Source of the DNA: Calothrix sp. PCC 7507
Lineage (GTDB): Bacteria > Cyanobacteriota > Cyanobacteriia > Cyanobacteriales > Nostocaceae
NCBI RefSeq assembly: GCF_000316575.1
Contig: NC_019682.1
Coordinates: 2,106,001-2,170,000 of the forward strand
Reading direction: 5' to 3'
Length of the DNA: 64,000 nucleotides
The first letter of the stretch is position 1, and every line of letters starts with the position of its first letter. This document shows, one piece after another, positions 52,870-61,002 of the stretch. Both the position numbers and the translations under genes were made by a program. The notes below the pieces were generated by a model that did no database searches, had not been told where the DNA came from, and saw only the letters and a program-made list of their open reading frames with translations.

Positions 52870-53052
52870 CAACAAGCAACAGGGCGTAGCGAAGAGGGGA
52901 TTAAATCCCCAACCGAAACCTACTACTTATATAAGTGGAGGTCTATTACTCCCGGATAGCGGATTGTAATCGGAAATTCTGTTCCCTGCTAGGCCACTTG
53001 CTCCACTTGGGGTTTCCTCAAGACCGCAGTGGCTCCCCTGTTCCCTTGTTTG
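52870..53052 (+). ncRNA. ssrS: 6S RNA candidate
   Basis: This segment of about 183 nt has terminal arms that pair (CAACAAGCAACAGGG with CCCTGTTCCCTTGTTTG), enclosing a long imperfect duplex. Near the 3' side is a hairpin CTTGGGG-TTT-CCTCAAG, followed by ACCGCAGTGG. GCCACTTGC pairs with GCAGTGGC around this hairpin. The size, closing stem and 3' hairpin context match 6S RNA, which mimics an open promoter and sequesters sigma-70 RNA polymerase in stationary or nutrient-limited cells. A TATAAT lies about 40 bp upstream. No reading frame explains the segment. The assignment is by structure and by recollection of cyanobacterial 6S sequence, so a covariance-model check would be decisive. Confidence 0.65.
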
Positions 53053-53226
53053 ATGAAACATCAACCAAAACCCTCTGCTACCATCTTCTCTCCAACATAC
53101 CCCTGTAGGGACAATTCTTGTATTATCCCAATGAAGCTTATTTTGGTAGACACGACAAATTGGTTCTGGTTGGCATCTACGCGGTTCAAATCACATTTTT
53201 CATGAACGGGAGAACACTGAAAATTT

Positions 53227-54411
53227 ATGGCAAGAATAGAAACCCGCACAGAACCTATGGTGCTAAACATGGGACCGCACCATCCCTCAATGCACGGCGT
53301 TCTGCGGCTAATTGTCACCCTGGACGGTGAGGATGTCATTGATTGTGAACCGGTAATTGGCTACCTGCACCGGGGAATGGAAAAAATCGCCGAAAACCGC
53401 ACCACAATTATGTACGTCCCCTACGTCAGTCGCTGGGACTACGCAGCGGGGATGTTCAACGAAGCAGTCACAGTCAACGCCCCAGAAAAACTAGCAGGCG
53501 TCGCTATTCCTAAACGCGCCAGCTACATCCGCGTCATCATGTTGGAATTGAACCGCATCGCCAACCACTTGCTGTGGTTTGGGCCATTCCTCGCTGACGT
53601 GGGCGCTCAAACTCCCTTCTTCTATCAATTCCGTGAACGGGAGATGATTTATGATTTATGGGAAGCTGCCACTGGTTATCGGATGGTAAACAACAACTAC
53701 TTCCGCGTCGGCGGTGTAGCTGCTGATTTACCTTATGGTTGGGTCGATAAGTGTTTAGAATTCTGCGACTACTTACCACCCAAAATTGATGAATACGAAA
53801 AGTTAGTTACCAATAACCCCATCTTCCGGCGGCGGATTGAAGGAATTGGCACTATCACCCGTGAAGAAGCAATTAACTGGGGACTTTCTGGCCCGATGCT
53901 ACGCGCTTCTGGCGTGCAGTGGGATTTGCGGAAAGTAGACCACTACGAATGTTACGACGATTTCGACTGGGAAGTGCAGTGGGAAACCGCCGGTGATTGC
54001 TTTGCCCGTTACGCGGTGCGGATGCGGGAAATGCGCGAATCTGTGAAAATTCTTCGTCAAGCACTTAAAGGACTTCCCGGCGGCCCTTATGAAAACCTAG
54101 AAGCCAAGCGTTTAGCTGCAGGTAAAAAATCAGAATGGGATGCTTTTGATTACCAATACATTGGTAAGAAAGTTTCCCCCTCCTTTAAAATTCCCAAAGG
54201 TGAAATTTACGCTCGTGTAGAAAGCGGTAAAGGCGAGCTAGGAATTTATATGGTCGGCGATGATAACGTCTTCCCCACACGGTGGAAAATCCGCGCTGCA
54301 GATTTCAACAACCTGCAAATTCTCCCTCATTTACTACGAGGAATGAAGGTAGCAGACGTTGTGGTTATTCTCGGCAGTATTGACGTCATCATGGGTTCTG
54401 TAGATAGATAG
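53227..54411 (+). CDS. ndhH: NAD(P)H-quinone oxidoreductase subunit H (NdhH)
   Basis: This peripheral-arm subunit of NDH-1 (homologue of NuoD, 49 kDa) helps form the quinone-binding site near the N2 cluster. It is 394 aa and intact. Diagnostic parts are [20 protein letters not shown], then [35 protein letters not shown] and [20 protein letters not shown]. The final DVIMGSVDR is the usual C-terminus. The ATG at 53227 follows the 6S RNA candidate by 175 bp. It has a good terminator and no ndh neighbours. Confidence 0.95.
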   Translation: MARIETRTEPMVLNMGPHHPSMHGVLRLIVTLDGEDVIDCEPVIGYLHRGMEKIAENRTTIMYVPYVSRWDYAAGMFNEAVTVNAPEKLAGVAIPKRASYIRVIMLELNRIANHLLWFGPFLADVGAQTPFFYQFREREMIYDLWEAATGYRMVNNNYFRVGGVAADLPYGWVDKCLEFCDYLPPKIDEYEKLVTNNPIFRRRIEGIGTITREEAINWGLSGPMLRASGVQWDLRKVDHYECYDDFDWEVQWETAGDCFARYAVRMREMRESVKILRQALKGLPGGPYENLEAKRLAAGKKSEWDAFDYQYIGKKVSPSFKIPKGEIYARVESGKGELGIYMVGDDNVFPTRWKIRAADFNNLQILPHLLRGMKVADVVVILGSIDVIMGSVDR

Positions 54412-54729
54412 CTGTTGCCTGCTTTTTTCTAATTAGTATCATTTAATTGCCGTCCAATTTTATACCCGCTGGTATCTCCATCTCAAGTAGGGAGTAGGCA
54501 GCGGGTAATTTTTTGTCAAAAGAAAGATGCCGTTTTGCTATTAATGTTTTTCAATAAATCTATAGGAATCCGATTTGATTTTTGGAAAAATTAAAGTATC
54601 TGTAGGGTAGGCTATGTAGCAAAAAAACCTTGAGTGGTGGTATGCCCACCCTACTACGGATATTTCAAATTTTAAGTATGAATCCTATAAATGACGAGAT
54701 TTAATTGATTTGATTAGGAGTTTAATCAT
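54412..54729. other. Spacer between ndhH and the baeRF gene
   Basis: It contains the ndhH terminator and, around 54602-54656, an inverted repeat-type element (TGTAGGGTAGGC ... GCCCACCCTACTA) related to those near 59427 and 59708. The last 20 bp hold a GGAG ribosome-binding site. Confidence 0.5.
54464..54514 (+). terminator. Rho-independent terminator of ndhH
   Basis: ACCCGCTG pairs with CAGCGGGT (54499-54506), with an inner CTCC/GGAG pairing, followed by AATTTTTT. Confidence 0.8.
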
Positions 54730-55902
54730 ATGGCAATATTATCTATTGATGAACTCAAAACTTTAGTAGAAAGTCGCCAAAGCCCCTCTATTTCTCTATA
54801 TATGCCCACGCAAAAAGCTGGGTTACAGATTCGACAAAATCCAATTCGCTTTAAAAATTTAATCCGTGAAGCTGAACAACGCCTAGATGATACTGGGATG
54901 CGCCACACTGAGGTGCTAAATTTTCTACAGCCAGCTATGAAACTTGATCAAAGCGATTTTTGGGAACAACAAGACCACGGATTGGTAATTTTTATTTCTC
55001 CTCAAGTGTTTCGCTATTATTGTCTGCCGATCGAGTTGCCAGAGTTAGTAGTTGTTAGTAATAAATTCTATCTCCAACCATTGCTGCATGTAATCCAAAA
55101 TGATGGAAAATTTTATGTCTTAGCTTTCAGTCAAAAGGATGTAAGATTTTTTGAGGGAATGCGCTACAGCCTGAATGAGGTGGAAGTAGACAATATGCCT
55201 AAAAACCTAGAAGAGGTGCTTCAAGAAGATGATATTCAAAAAGGGGTACAGCACCGAATCTCTACATCTAGAGGTCAGCAACCAGGTGAATTTCACGGAC
55301 AGGGTAGTCCCGACAGAGATAAACATCAAGACGATATCCTGCAATTTTGTCACGCTGTTGATGGCGCATTACATGAGAAATTACGGGAGCAAATAGCACC
55401 TTTGATATTGGCAGCAGTTGAGTATTTGTTCCCTATTTATCGAGAGGCAAATACTTATGCTCATTTGCTTGAGTCCGGCATTAATGGCAATCCCGAATTT
55501 ATTCAGCCACAAGTATTGCATGAGCAAGCTTGGCAGATTGTGGAACCGCTGTTTCATCAGTCAGAACAAGAAGCAATGGAGCTTTATCAGCAGCTAGCTG
55601 GAGAGGGTACTGGCAAAGCTACTAGTAATATCAAAGAAATAATTCCTGCTGCTTATTACCAAAGAATTGATTCTTTGTTTGTCTGTGTAGGGCAGCAAAT
55701 TTGGGGCAAATTTGATCCAGATGCAATGACTGTTGATTTACATTCAGAAGCAGCAGCAGATGATGAAGATATGTTAGATTTTGCTGCTATCCATACGCTA
55801 TTAAATGGCGGTACAGTCTACGCAGTGAGTCCGGAAAAAATGCCAAATGGCGCATCAGCAGTGGCAATTTTCCGATACGGAGATTATAATCCCTCAAGTT
55901 GA
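54730..55902 (+). CDS. Bacterial eRF1-like protein (baeRF family 3)
   Basis: This 390-aa protein belongs to the bacterial archaeo-eukaryotic release-factor group, family 3. It opens with LSIDELKTLVESRQSPSISL followed by YMPTQKAG, the group's N-terminal strand. LPELVVVSNKFYLQPLLHVI leads to the middle domain (FYVLAFSQKDVRFFEG), which resembles eRF1 domain 2. The usual GGQ tripeptide of eRF1 is not evident. The C-terminal domain (LFVCVGQQIWGKFDPDAMTV) has the pelota/eRF1 alpha/beta pattern. Proposed roles for baeRFs are ribosome rescue, hibernation or conflict defence (literature inference). Its last 19 bases overlap the end of the convergent PEP-enzyme gene. Confidence 0.78.
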   Translation: MAILSIDELKTLVESRQSPSISLYMPTQKAGLQIRQNPIRFKNLIREAEQRLDDTGMRHTEVLNFLQPAMKLDQSDFWEQQDHGLVIFISPQVFRYYCLPIELPELVVVSNKFYLQPLLHVIQNDGKFYVLAFSQKDVRFFEGMRYSLNEVEVDNMPKNLEEVLQEDDIQKGVQHRISTSRGQQPGEFHGQGSPDRDKHQDDILQFCHAVDGALHEKLREQIAPLILAAVEYLFPIYREANTYAHLLESGINGNPEFIQPQVLHEQAWQIVEPLFHQSEQEAMELYQQLAGEGTGKATSNIKEIIPAAYYQRIDSLFVCVGQQIWGKFDPDAMTVDLHSEAAADDEDMLDFAAIHTLLNGGTVYAVSPEKMPNGASAVAIFRYGDYNPSS

Positions 55903-58217
55903 TGGCGAGCGGCTGCCAAGATGAGACGTTTTTCGGCACGGGCGATCGCTTGATATGTCCGCTCAACTGCTTCTGGTTCTACGGAAATTGAACTAATGCC
56001 CCATTTCACTAACTGATCAATCATTTCGGGGTACAGTGTTGGTGCTTGACCGCAGATTGAACAGGGAATCCCGGCGGCTTGGGACATTTGAATGAGTTGC
56101 GCGATCGCACCCATGACTGCTGGATGCATTTCATTAAATACGCTTGCTAGTTGTCTTTGCTCTCGATCTACTCCTAGCAATAGTTGAGTCAGGTCATTTG
56201 TCCCAATAGAAATTCCCCGTACACCAGCTTTCACATATTCTGGTAACAAAAATAGCACACTAGGTACTTCTGCCATCATCCACAGTTGAAACTGGGGTAC
56301 TTGGGTTAACCCTGCTTGCTCAACTTTGTGTCGGCAAATCGTAAACTCTTCGACGCTACGCACGAAAGGCAACAATAGACTGATATTGGTATAGCCGGCT
56401 TTTTGTACAGCCACTAAGGCGGACAGTTCCAGATCAAACACCGCTGGATTTAATAAATAGCTGAAGGTGCCACGTTCACCTAGAACAGAATGTGATGCAG
56501 GTGCGAGATGATTGGTAAGTGATGGTAATTCTTGCGATCGCCAATCCAAAGACCGATAAAAAACTGGTCGTGGTGCAAAAGCACGGGCAAACTGCATAAT
56601 CTTAGCAGACCATAGCTCTAACAATTCTGCTTGTCGCCCACTGGCGAACCAACTTTGAGGATGTTGTCCTTCTAGAATCGATAGAGCCATCAATTCTGAA
56701 CGTAACAACCCCACCCCATCCACAGGCCAACTTTGCACTCGCTCAATTAAGCTAGATTGGCTGAGATTCACTAGCAGTTGAGTCGCAATCATCTGTTGAG
56801 GAAGCTGAAAAGATGGTGTTGTAGAAGAATGGAAAGAATTTTGTGGTGAGCTATCCTTCTCTTCTTCGTGATCTGCTTTGAGGCGATAAACTTCTCCGCG
56901 ATCGCCATCTACCTGTAGTCGTTCACCGATTTGAATTAAGGCTGTGACATCCGTAGCACTTACCACTGCTGGAATACCTAATTCTCTCGCCAGAATTGCT
57001 GCATGGCTGGTTAAGCCTCCCTGCTCTGTAATAATACCAGCCACTTGTTGTAAGAACGGCAACCATTCAGGAGCGATCGCTTTTGCTACTAAAATCGCTC
57101 CCTTGGGTATTTGTTCTGGGTTGTGTTGAGCATTGGCAATCACATGAGCTGTCGCTGTCACATGTCCCCCAGATGCCCCTAATCCCTTGATAATTTGTGC
57201 ATTGGGAATTGCCGACTGGGGGATGCTAACTTGTGTAATTGTTAGCTTAGGGGCTGGGTTTTGTTGAGAGATCGTCCACTCGACGGTAAAATTTTTACCT
57301 AGTTCACTCACAAGCTGATTCCCTAAAACAATTACTTGTTGCAGGTATTCTGCTTGTAAAGCGTACTGTTTTTGTTGGCTTTCCTCAAGTAGGTGAGTAA
57401 CCAGACAAGTATGATCTAGTGTTAGCAGTGATTGAGACACTGGTTGTAAATGGCCTACTGATGCTGGCCCGTCAACACGATAAGCGAGGATTTTATTACC
57501 CAGTTGTTGCTCTAAAACAACCCCAGTTTCCCGTTGGATATAGTAAACATCTGGCTGCACTTCACCATTAGCGATCGCCATTCCTAATCCGCAAGTGGCT
57601 TCAATTTCCCAACCGGAGGACTTGGCGTGGAGTCGGCCACTAGCGATCGCACTTTGCACGGGTTGCACTAACACTGCTAAATTAACTTTTTGCAAGTTAA
57701 TTCCGGCTTGCTGCCAATATAGTAGACTTCTGGCACGAAATAGCTGACTCCAAGTCTGCTTTAAAGCTTGGGCGATCGCTTTCTCATCACAATAACAAAA
57801 AACAGACTCCAACAACCCAGAGATATTTCCCACCCCCTGCACCGTAGTCGGTAGCGCTAAAGTCGGGCGCAAAATCAAACAGCTAGTTTCCCATTCTTGA
57901 GTTGCATGGAAAATTGTACTCACCCAATGCTCTGGTATATCAGCAGTAATAATCTCCTGACGCAAGCGACCAGCTACCTGCTGAAGTTGACGCCAATTAG
58001 TTACATCCAAATGCAACGAAGAATGTGGTAAGTCAGCCACTAATGACTCTGAACTGTTGAGAGTCTCTAAAAATTGCCGCAAAACATCAGCACCAACTAC
58101 AAAACCGGGTATCACTGGGTAGCCACGCTGCATGATTCTGCTTAAGTAAAACGCTTTGTCACCTACTTTGGTGCGGTCTTGCAGTTTAATTTGGTCAAGC
58201 CAATAGAGTTTGTCCAC
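55884..58217 (-). CDS. PEP-utilising enzyme, phosphoenolpyruvate-synthase-like
   Basis: This 777-aa protein has the three parts of PEP synthase/pyruvate phosphate dikinase. The N-terminal ATP-grasp-like nucleotide domain starts KVGDKAFYLSRIMQRGYPVI. The swivelling phosphohistidine domain has GGLTSHAAILARELGIPAVV with the catalytic His in TSHAA. The C-terminal TIM barrel binds PEP, with GVDREQRQLASVFNE near SIGTNDLTQLLLG and the catalytic Cys in CSICGQAP. The ATP domain is more divergent than in true PpsA, so it may be a related phosphotransferase (for example, rifampicin-phosphotransferase-like). It is convergent with the baeRF gene, with a 19-bp overlap. Confidence 0.8.
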   Translation of the reverse strand: MDKLYWLDQIKLQDRTKVGDKAFYLSRIMQRGYPVIPGFVVGADVLRQFLETLNSSESLVADLPHSSLHLDVTNWRQLQQVAGRLRQEIITADIPEHWVSTIFHATQEWETSCLILRPTLALPTTVQGVGNISGLLESVFCYCDEKAIAQALKQTWSQLFRARSLLYWQQAGINLQKVNLAVLVQPVQSAIASGRLHAKSSGWEIEATCGLGMAIANGEVQPDVYYIQRETGVVLEQQLGNKILAYRVDGPASVGHLQPVSQSLLTLDHTCLVTHLLEESQQKQYALQAEYLQQVIVLGNQLVSELGKNFTVEWTISQQNPAPKLTITQVSIPQSAIPNAQIIKGLGASGGHVTATAHVIANAQHNPEQIPKGAILVAKAIAPEWLPFLQQVAGIITEQGGLTSHAAILARELGIPAVVSATDVTALIQIGERLQVDGDRGEVYRLKADHEEEKDSSPQNSFHSSTTPSFQLPQQMIATQLLVNLSQSSLIERVQSWPVDGVGLLRSELMALSILEGQHPQSWFASGRQAELLELWSAKIMQFARAFAPRPVFYRSLDWRSQELPSLTNHLAPASHSVLGERGTFSYLLNPAVFDLELSALVAVQKAGYTNISLLLPFVRSVEEFTICRHKVEQAGLTQVPQFQLWMMAEVPSVLFLLPEYVKAGVRGISIGTNDLTQLLLGVDREQRQLASVFNEMHPAVMGAIAQLIQMSQAAGIPCSICGQAPTLYPEMIDQLVKWGISSISVEPEAVERTYQAIARAEKRLILAAARHQLEGL

Positions 58218-58330
58218 TCAATTTGTTGTTGTCAGTTGATAGTTTTTCCCCGTTCCCTGTCTCTACGAGAGATTTAACAATTAAATCGGATTGCTATATG
58301 ATATAAGCCTATTCATCCTAAATTCCAGCA

Positions 58331-58789
58331 TTGTTAACTACCTACTACTTTTCACCCAATGATTGGCTGAACATTATCTTTAGGCTATGCATTGCCTTGC
58401 TGATTGGGGCTATTATCGGCGTAGAACGTCAAATTAGTCATAAACCGGCGGGTTTAAGAACTCACATGCTGGTCAGTCTTGGTTCTGCCCTGTTTACTCT
58501 AATACCGCTGCAAACGAGTGGTTCACAACCCAGTGTTGACGCTATCAGCCGCGTGATTCAAGGTATTGCAGCTGGCGTGGGATTTCTCGGTGCTGGCGAA
58601 ATTTTCCGCCAATCTTCCCAAGAATCACAGGAACTCAAAATTCACGGACTGACCTCAGCCGCAGCTGTTTGGGTTTCAGCTGCTCTAGGAATTGCTGCAG
58701 GATGTGGCTTGTGGCAATTAGGATTAATTGGCGCTTCACTAACTTTTGTAGTTCTGAATGTGTTTAAAAAATTAGAAAAACGCCATTAA
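58331..58789 (+). CDS. MgtC/SapB-family membrane protein
   Basis: This 152-aa membrane protein has about four helices. The signature is RLCIALLIGAIIGVERQISH, then KPAGLRTHMLVSLGSALFTL, and AAGVGFLGAGEIFR. MgtC helps survival in low magnesium and modulates ATP synthase in enteric pathogens; the cyanobacterial role is unknown. It lacks the long cytoplasmic C-terminal domain of Salmonella MgtC, so it is the short SapB type. The start is a TTG at 58331. It is divergent from the PEP-enzyme gene by 113 bp. Confidence 0.82.
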   Translation: MLTTYYFSPNDWLNIIFRLCIALLIGAIIGVERQISHKPAGLRTHMLVSLGSALFTLIPLQTSGSQPSVDAISRVIQGIAAGVGFLGAGEIFRQSSQESQELKIHGLTSAAAVWVSAALGIAAGCGLWQLGLIGASLTFVVLNVFKKLEKRH

Positions 58790-58970
58790 GTAACTCGGCG
58801 TCAATAATTGTCGGTGGGATTAGGCAATAGGCAATAGGTAGAAGGGTCTGAGCCTTGGTTACTTTTTTTCACACAGTTTGCTTTTAGGTTACTGAAGCTC
58901 TGTCGTAAAGCCTGCGGCACAGCTACGCTTAGGGCGTAGCCTCTCGAAGAGAAGTATTGTGCCGACTTAC
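58790..58970. repeat. Spacer with short dispersed repeats
   Basis: GCAATAG-type heptamers (58827-58838) and a palindromic repeat TAAAGCCTGCGGCACAGCTA/GGCGTAGCCTCTCGAAGAGA (58910-58953) are present; the latter also occurs near 42551. No gene is seen. Confidence 0.5.
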
Positions 58971-59384
58971 TTAGTCGAATAATTTTAGTGCTTTAGCAAA
59001 GATAGGTTCTTCTGCCCTAACTTGGAGAATTAGTTTTACTAAATTGATAAATTCCCAATTGGTTTGAATATCATTTTCGATAGTTTTACTAGCTGCATAA
59101 AAGCTGGTATCATCAAAATTTAATTCATTAGTAGTACCTGTTTGCAATCCTGGGTTTTTCCCATTCCAAGAAAGTGATTTCCCCCGGAATGTAAATTGAA
59201 ACCATAATATTTCATCATCCTTTAATTCAAAGAAAACATCAAAATAAGGTTCTTCTCCTTGGAACCACATTCTGCTTACACCCGTTTTATAGCCTTGTTT
59301 AAGTAGCTTTTGCTGAATTTCTCGTAGTGATGCACCTAGTGATGCAATCTCATTTTTATCTAAAACTTTATCTCTATAAGACAT
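58971..59384 (-). CDS. Uncharacterised protein, about 137 aa
   Basis: I do not recognise this family. From the ATG at 59384 (MSYRDKVLDKNEIASLGASL) it encodes a soluble alpha/beta protein. An N-terminal helix (LGASLREIQQKLLKQGY) is followed by alternating strands (EEPYFDVFFELKDDEILWFQ, then FTFRGKSLSW) and a C-terminal helix (WEFINLVKLILQVRAEEPIF). The strand-rich centre with repeated aromatic residues resembles small immunity- or scaffold-like proteins, but that is only a shape comparison. The frame can extend to 59408. It is convergent with MgtC and upstream of recF. Confidence 0.55.
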   Translation of the reverse strand: MSYRDKVLDKNEIASLGASLREIQQKLLKQGYKTGVSRMWFQGEEPYFDVFFELKDDEILWFQFTFRGKSLSWNGKNPGLQTGTTNELNFDDTSFYAASKTIENDIQTNWEFINLVKLILQVRAEEPIFAKALKLFD

Positions 59385-59408
59385 ATTTGATACCAATTTA
59401 AAATTCAT

Positions 59409-59770
59409 AAATTCCTATTGCATAAGTAGGGTGGGAAATGCCTAGGGTGTTGACTTTGTACGAAATTAACTAAAAATTATCATGCAATTTTTGTGTTTAC
59501 CGTAGGGGCATCGGCACTGCCGTGCCCTGATGAGAACGTCAACTACGAATATTATTTTGTATGATGCATTTTGGGCTGAAAACCCTCAGAGTCAACAGCC
59601 TAGACATTGCCCACCCTACGTGTATTTCAAAAATTAAATACTAGTCTTATATTAGGGTTTTCTATTAATATCTGTAAGGTAAGTGCTGCCTATATGATAA
59701 GGTTTTTGGTGGGCATTGCCCACCCTACTTTAAAAATACAAATTCAGGCTTCTGAGTTCCCATCAATTTA
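59409..59770. other. Intergenic region with dispersed repeats, between recF and hypothetical gene
   Basis: It holds a GTAGGGTGGGAAATGCC/GCCCACCCTACG pair (59427 and 59608), a core of the 84-bp repeat family (59502-59531), and a GGTGGGCATTGCCCACCCTAC palindrome (59708-59728). No gene is seen. Confidence 0.55.
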
Positions 59771-60898
59771 CTAAAAAGCATCTGCTAATGATATTTCTCC
59801 CAGATTAACCGTAAGAATTTGTGAAGACTTCAACCACTGGGAATCGAAAGCACCCAAGTGAGTTGTAGTAATTAAAGTTTGAAAGCGGTCTTGAATAGCA
59901 TCAAGTAATTGATTTTGCCGGGATGGGTCTAATTCTGCTAAAACATCATCCAGTAGTAGCAGTGGTGGTTCTCCCACTACTTCTTCTATCAGTTGTAATT
60001 CTGCTAATTTTAAGGCTAGTACCAGAGTTCTTTGCTGACCTTGGGAACCGTATTGACGAGCGGGTGTCTGGTTAATGAACAACTCTATTTCATCACGATG
60101 GGGGCCGACAAGAGTCGTACCTCGGTGGAGTTCAGCAACGGCTCGCTGTTGAATTTTTGTGAAAAAAGCTTGCTGTAATTCTTCTGGATGGTTTTGTTCT
60201 AAGGGAACATTTGGTGAGTAATTGACTTGGAGAACCTCTGTACTACCGCTAATGCTAGCGTGCCAAGCTGTAGCAATGGGAGCCAATCGCTGGATGGCGC
60301 GATCGCGTCTTCTAATTACCCTTGTCCCAGTGGTGGCTAATTGTGCATCCCACAGAGCCAGTTCTGAGTGCTGAGTGCTGGGTGCTGAGTCTTGGTTTTG
60401 TTTCAAAAAAGCATTGCGCTGTCGCAAAACCTGATTATATTGCTGCAAAATATGAGCATAAACAGGTTCAAGTTGGATTAAGAGCGTATCTAGCCAATGA
60501 CGACGACCTTCCGGGCCACCACGCACCAAATCTAAATCTAAACTAGAAAACTGGACTGCATTGAGAACGCCGAGAAAGTCCATTTGACGGCGCACAGACT
60601 CGCCATTAATGGCAACGCTGCGGCGGCCATTGCGACGGATGGTTAAAGTTAGGTCGCTGACACCAGCTTCTCGCTCTAGAGTGGCATTAATTTGAGCGAT
60701 GTCTTCCCCTTCTTGGACTAAATCGCGATCGCGTGATATGCGGTGCGATCGCAATGTCGCCAACAACTCCACCGCCTCCAACAAATTGGACTTTCCCTGA
60801 GCATTATTGCCGACCAAAATCGTTTTGGCAGCAGTAAAATCAACCCTTTGGTCTTTGTAATTGCGAAACTGTCGGAGGTGGATGTTTTGGAGATACAT
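59771..60898 (-). CDS. recF: DNA replication and repair protein RecF
   Basis: RecF is an ABC-type ATPase of the RecFOR pathway that loads RecA at gaps. It is about 375 aa. The start [20 protein letters not shown] is standard. Walker A is [10 protein letters not shown] (about 29-38), the signature is [20 protein letters not shown], and Walker B is [11 protein letters not shown]. The ATG at 60898 is chosen because it begins the conserved N-terminus; the longer frame to 61057 reads through STRR DNA. Within the gene, at 60362-60391, ACTCAGC-type heptamers encode SAPSTQHSE between QRNAFLKQ and LALWD, so an STRR is part of the protein. Confidence 0.9.
   Translation of the reverse strand: MYLQNIHLRQFRNYKDQRVDFTAAKTILVGNNAQGKSNLLEAVELLATLRSHRISRDRDLVQEGEDIAQINATLEREAGVSDLTLTIRRNGRRSVAINGESVRRQMDFLGVLNAVQFSSLDLDLVRGGPEGRRHWLDTLLIQLEPVYAHILQQYNQVLRQRNAFLKQNQDSAPSTQHSELALWDAQLATTGTRVIRRRDRAIQRLAPIATAWHASISGSTEVLQVNYSPNVPLEQNHPEELQQAFFTKIQQRAVAELHRGTTLVGPHRDEIELFINQTPARQYGSQGQQRTLVLALKLAELQLIEEVVGEPPLLLLDDVLAELDPSRQNQLLDAIQDRFQTLITTTHLGAFDSQWLKSSQILTVNLGEISLADAF
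60362..60391. repeat. STRR heptamers inside recF
   Basis: About four 7-bp units (GAGTGCT / GGGTGCT) are translated on the minus strand as SAPSTQHSE in RecF. The unit type equals that of the intergenic arrays at 32117-32152 and 32268-32301. Confidence 0.8.
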
Positions 60899-60906
60899 AT
60901 TTAGGA

Positions 60907-60986
60907 AGCAGGGGGCAGGGGGCAGGGGGCAGGGAGAAATAAGTGATGATCCTTGACTCTTGACTCTTGACTCTTGACTCCTGACT
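60907..60986. repeat. Two STRR arrays upstream of recF
   Basis: GGGGGCA heptamers (60907-60932) are followed by GACTCTT heptamers (60955-60982). They separate recF from the 3' end of the cation-ATPase gene and would lie in the recF leader. Confidence 0.75.
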
Positions 60987-61002
60987 AATGCCCAATGCCC
61001 GA

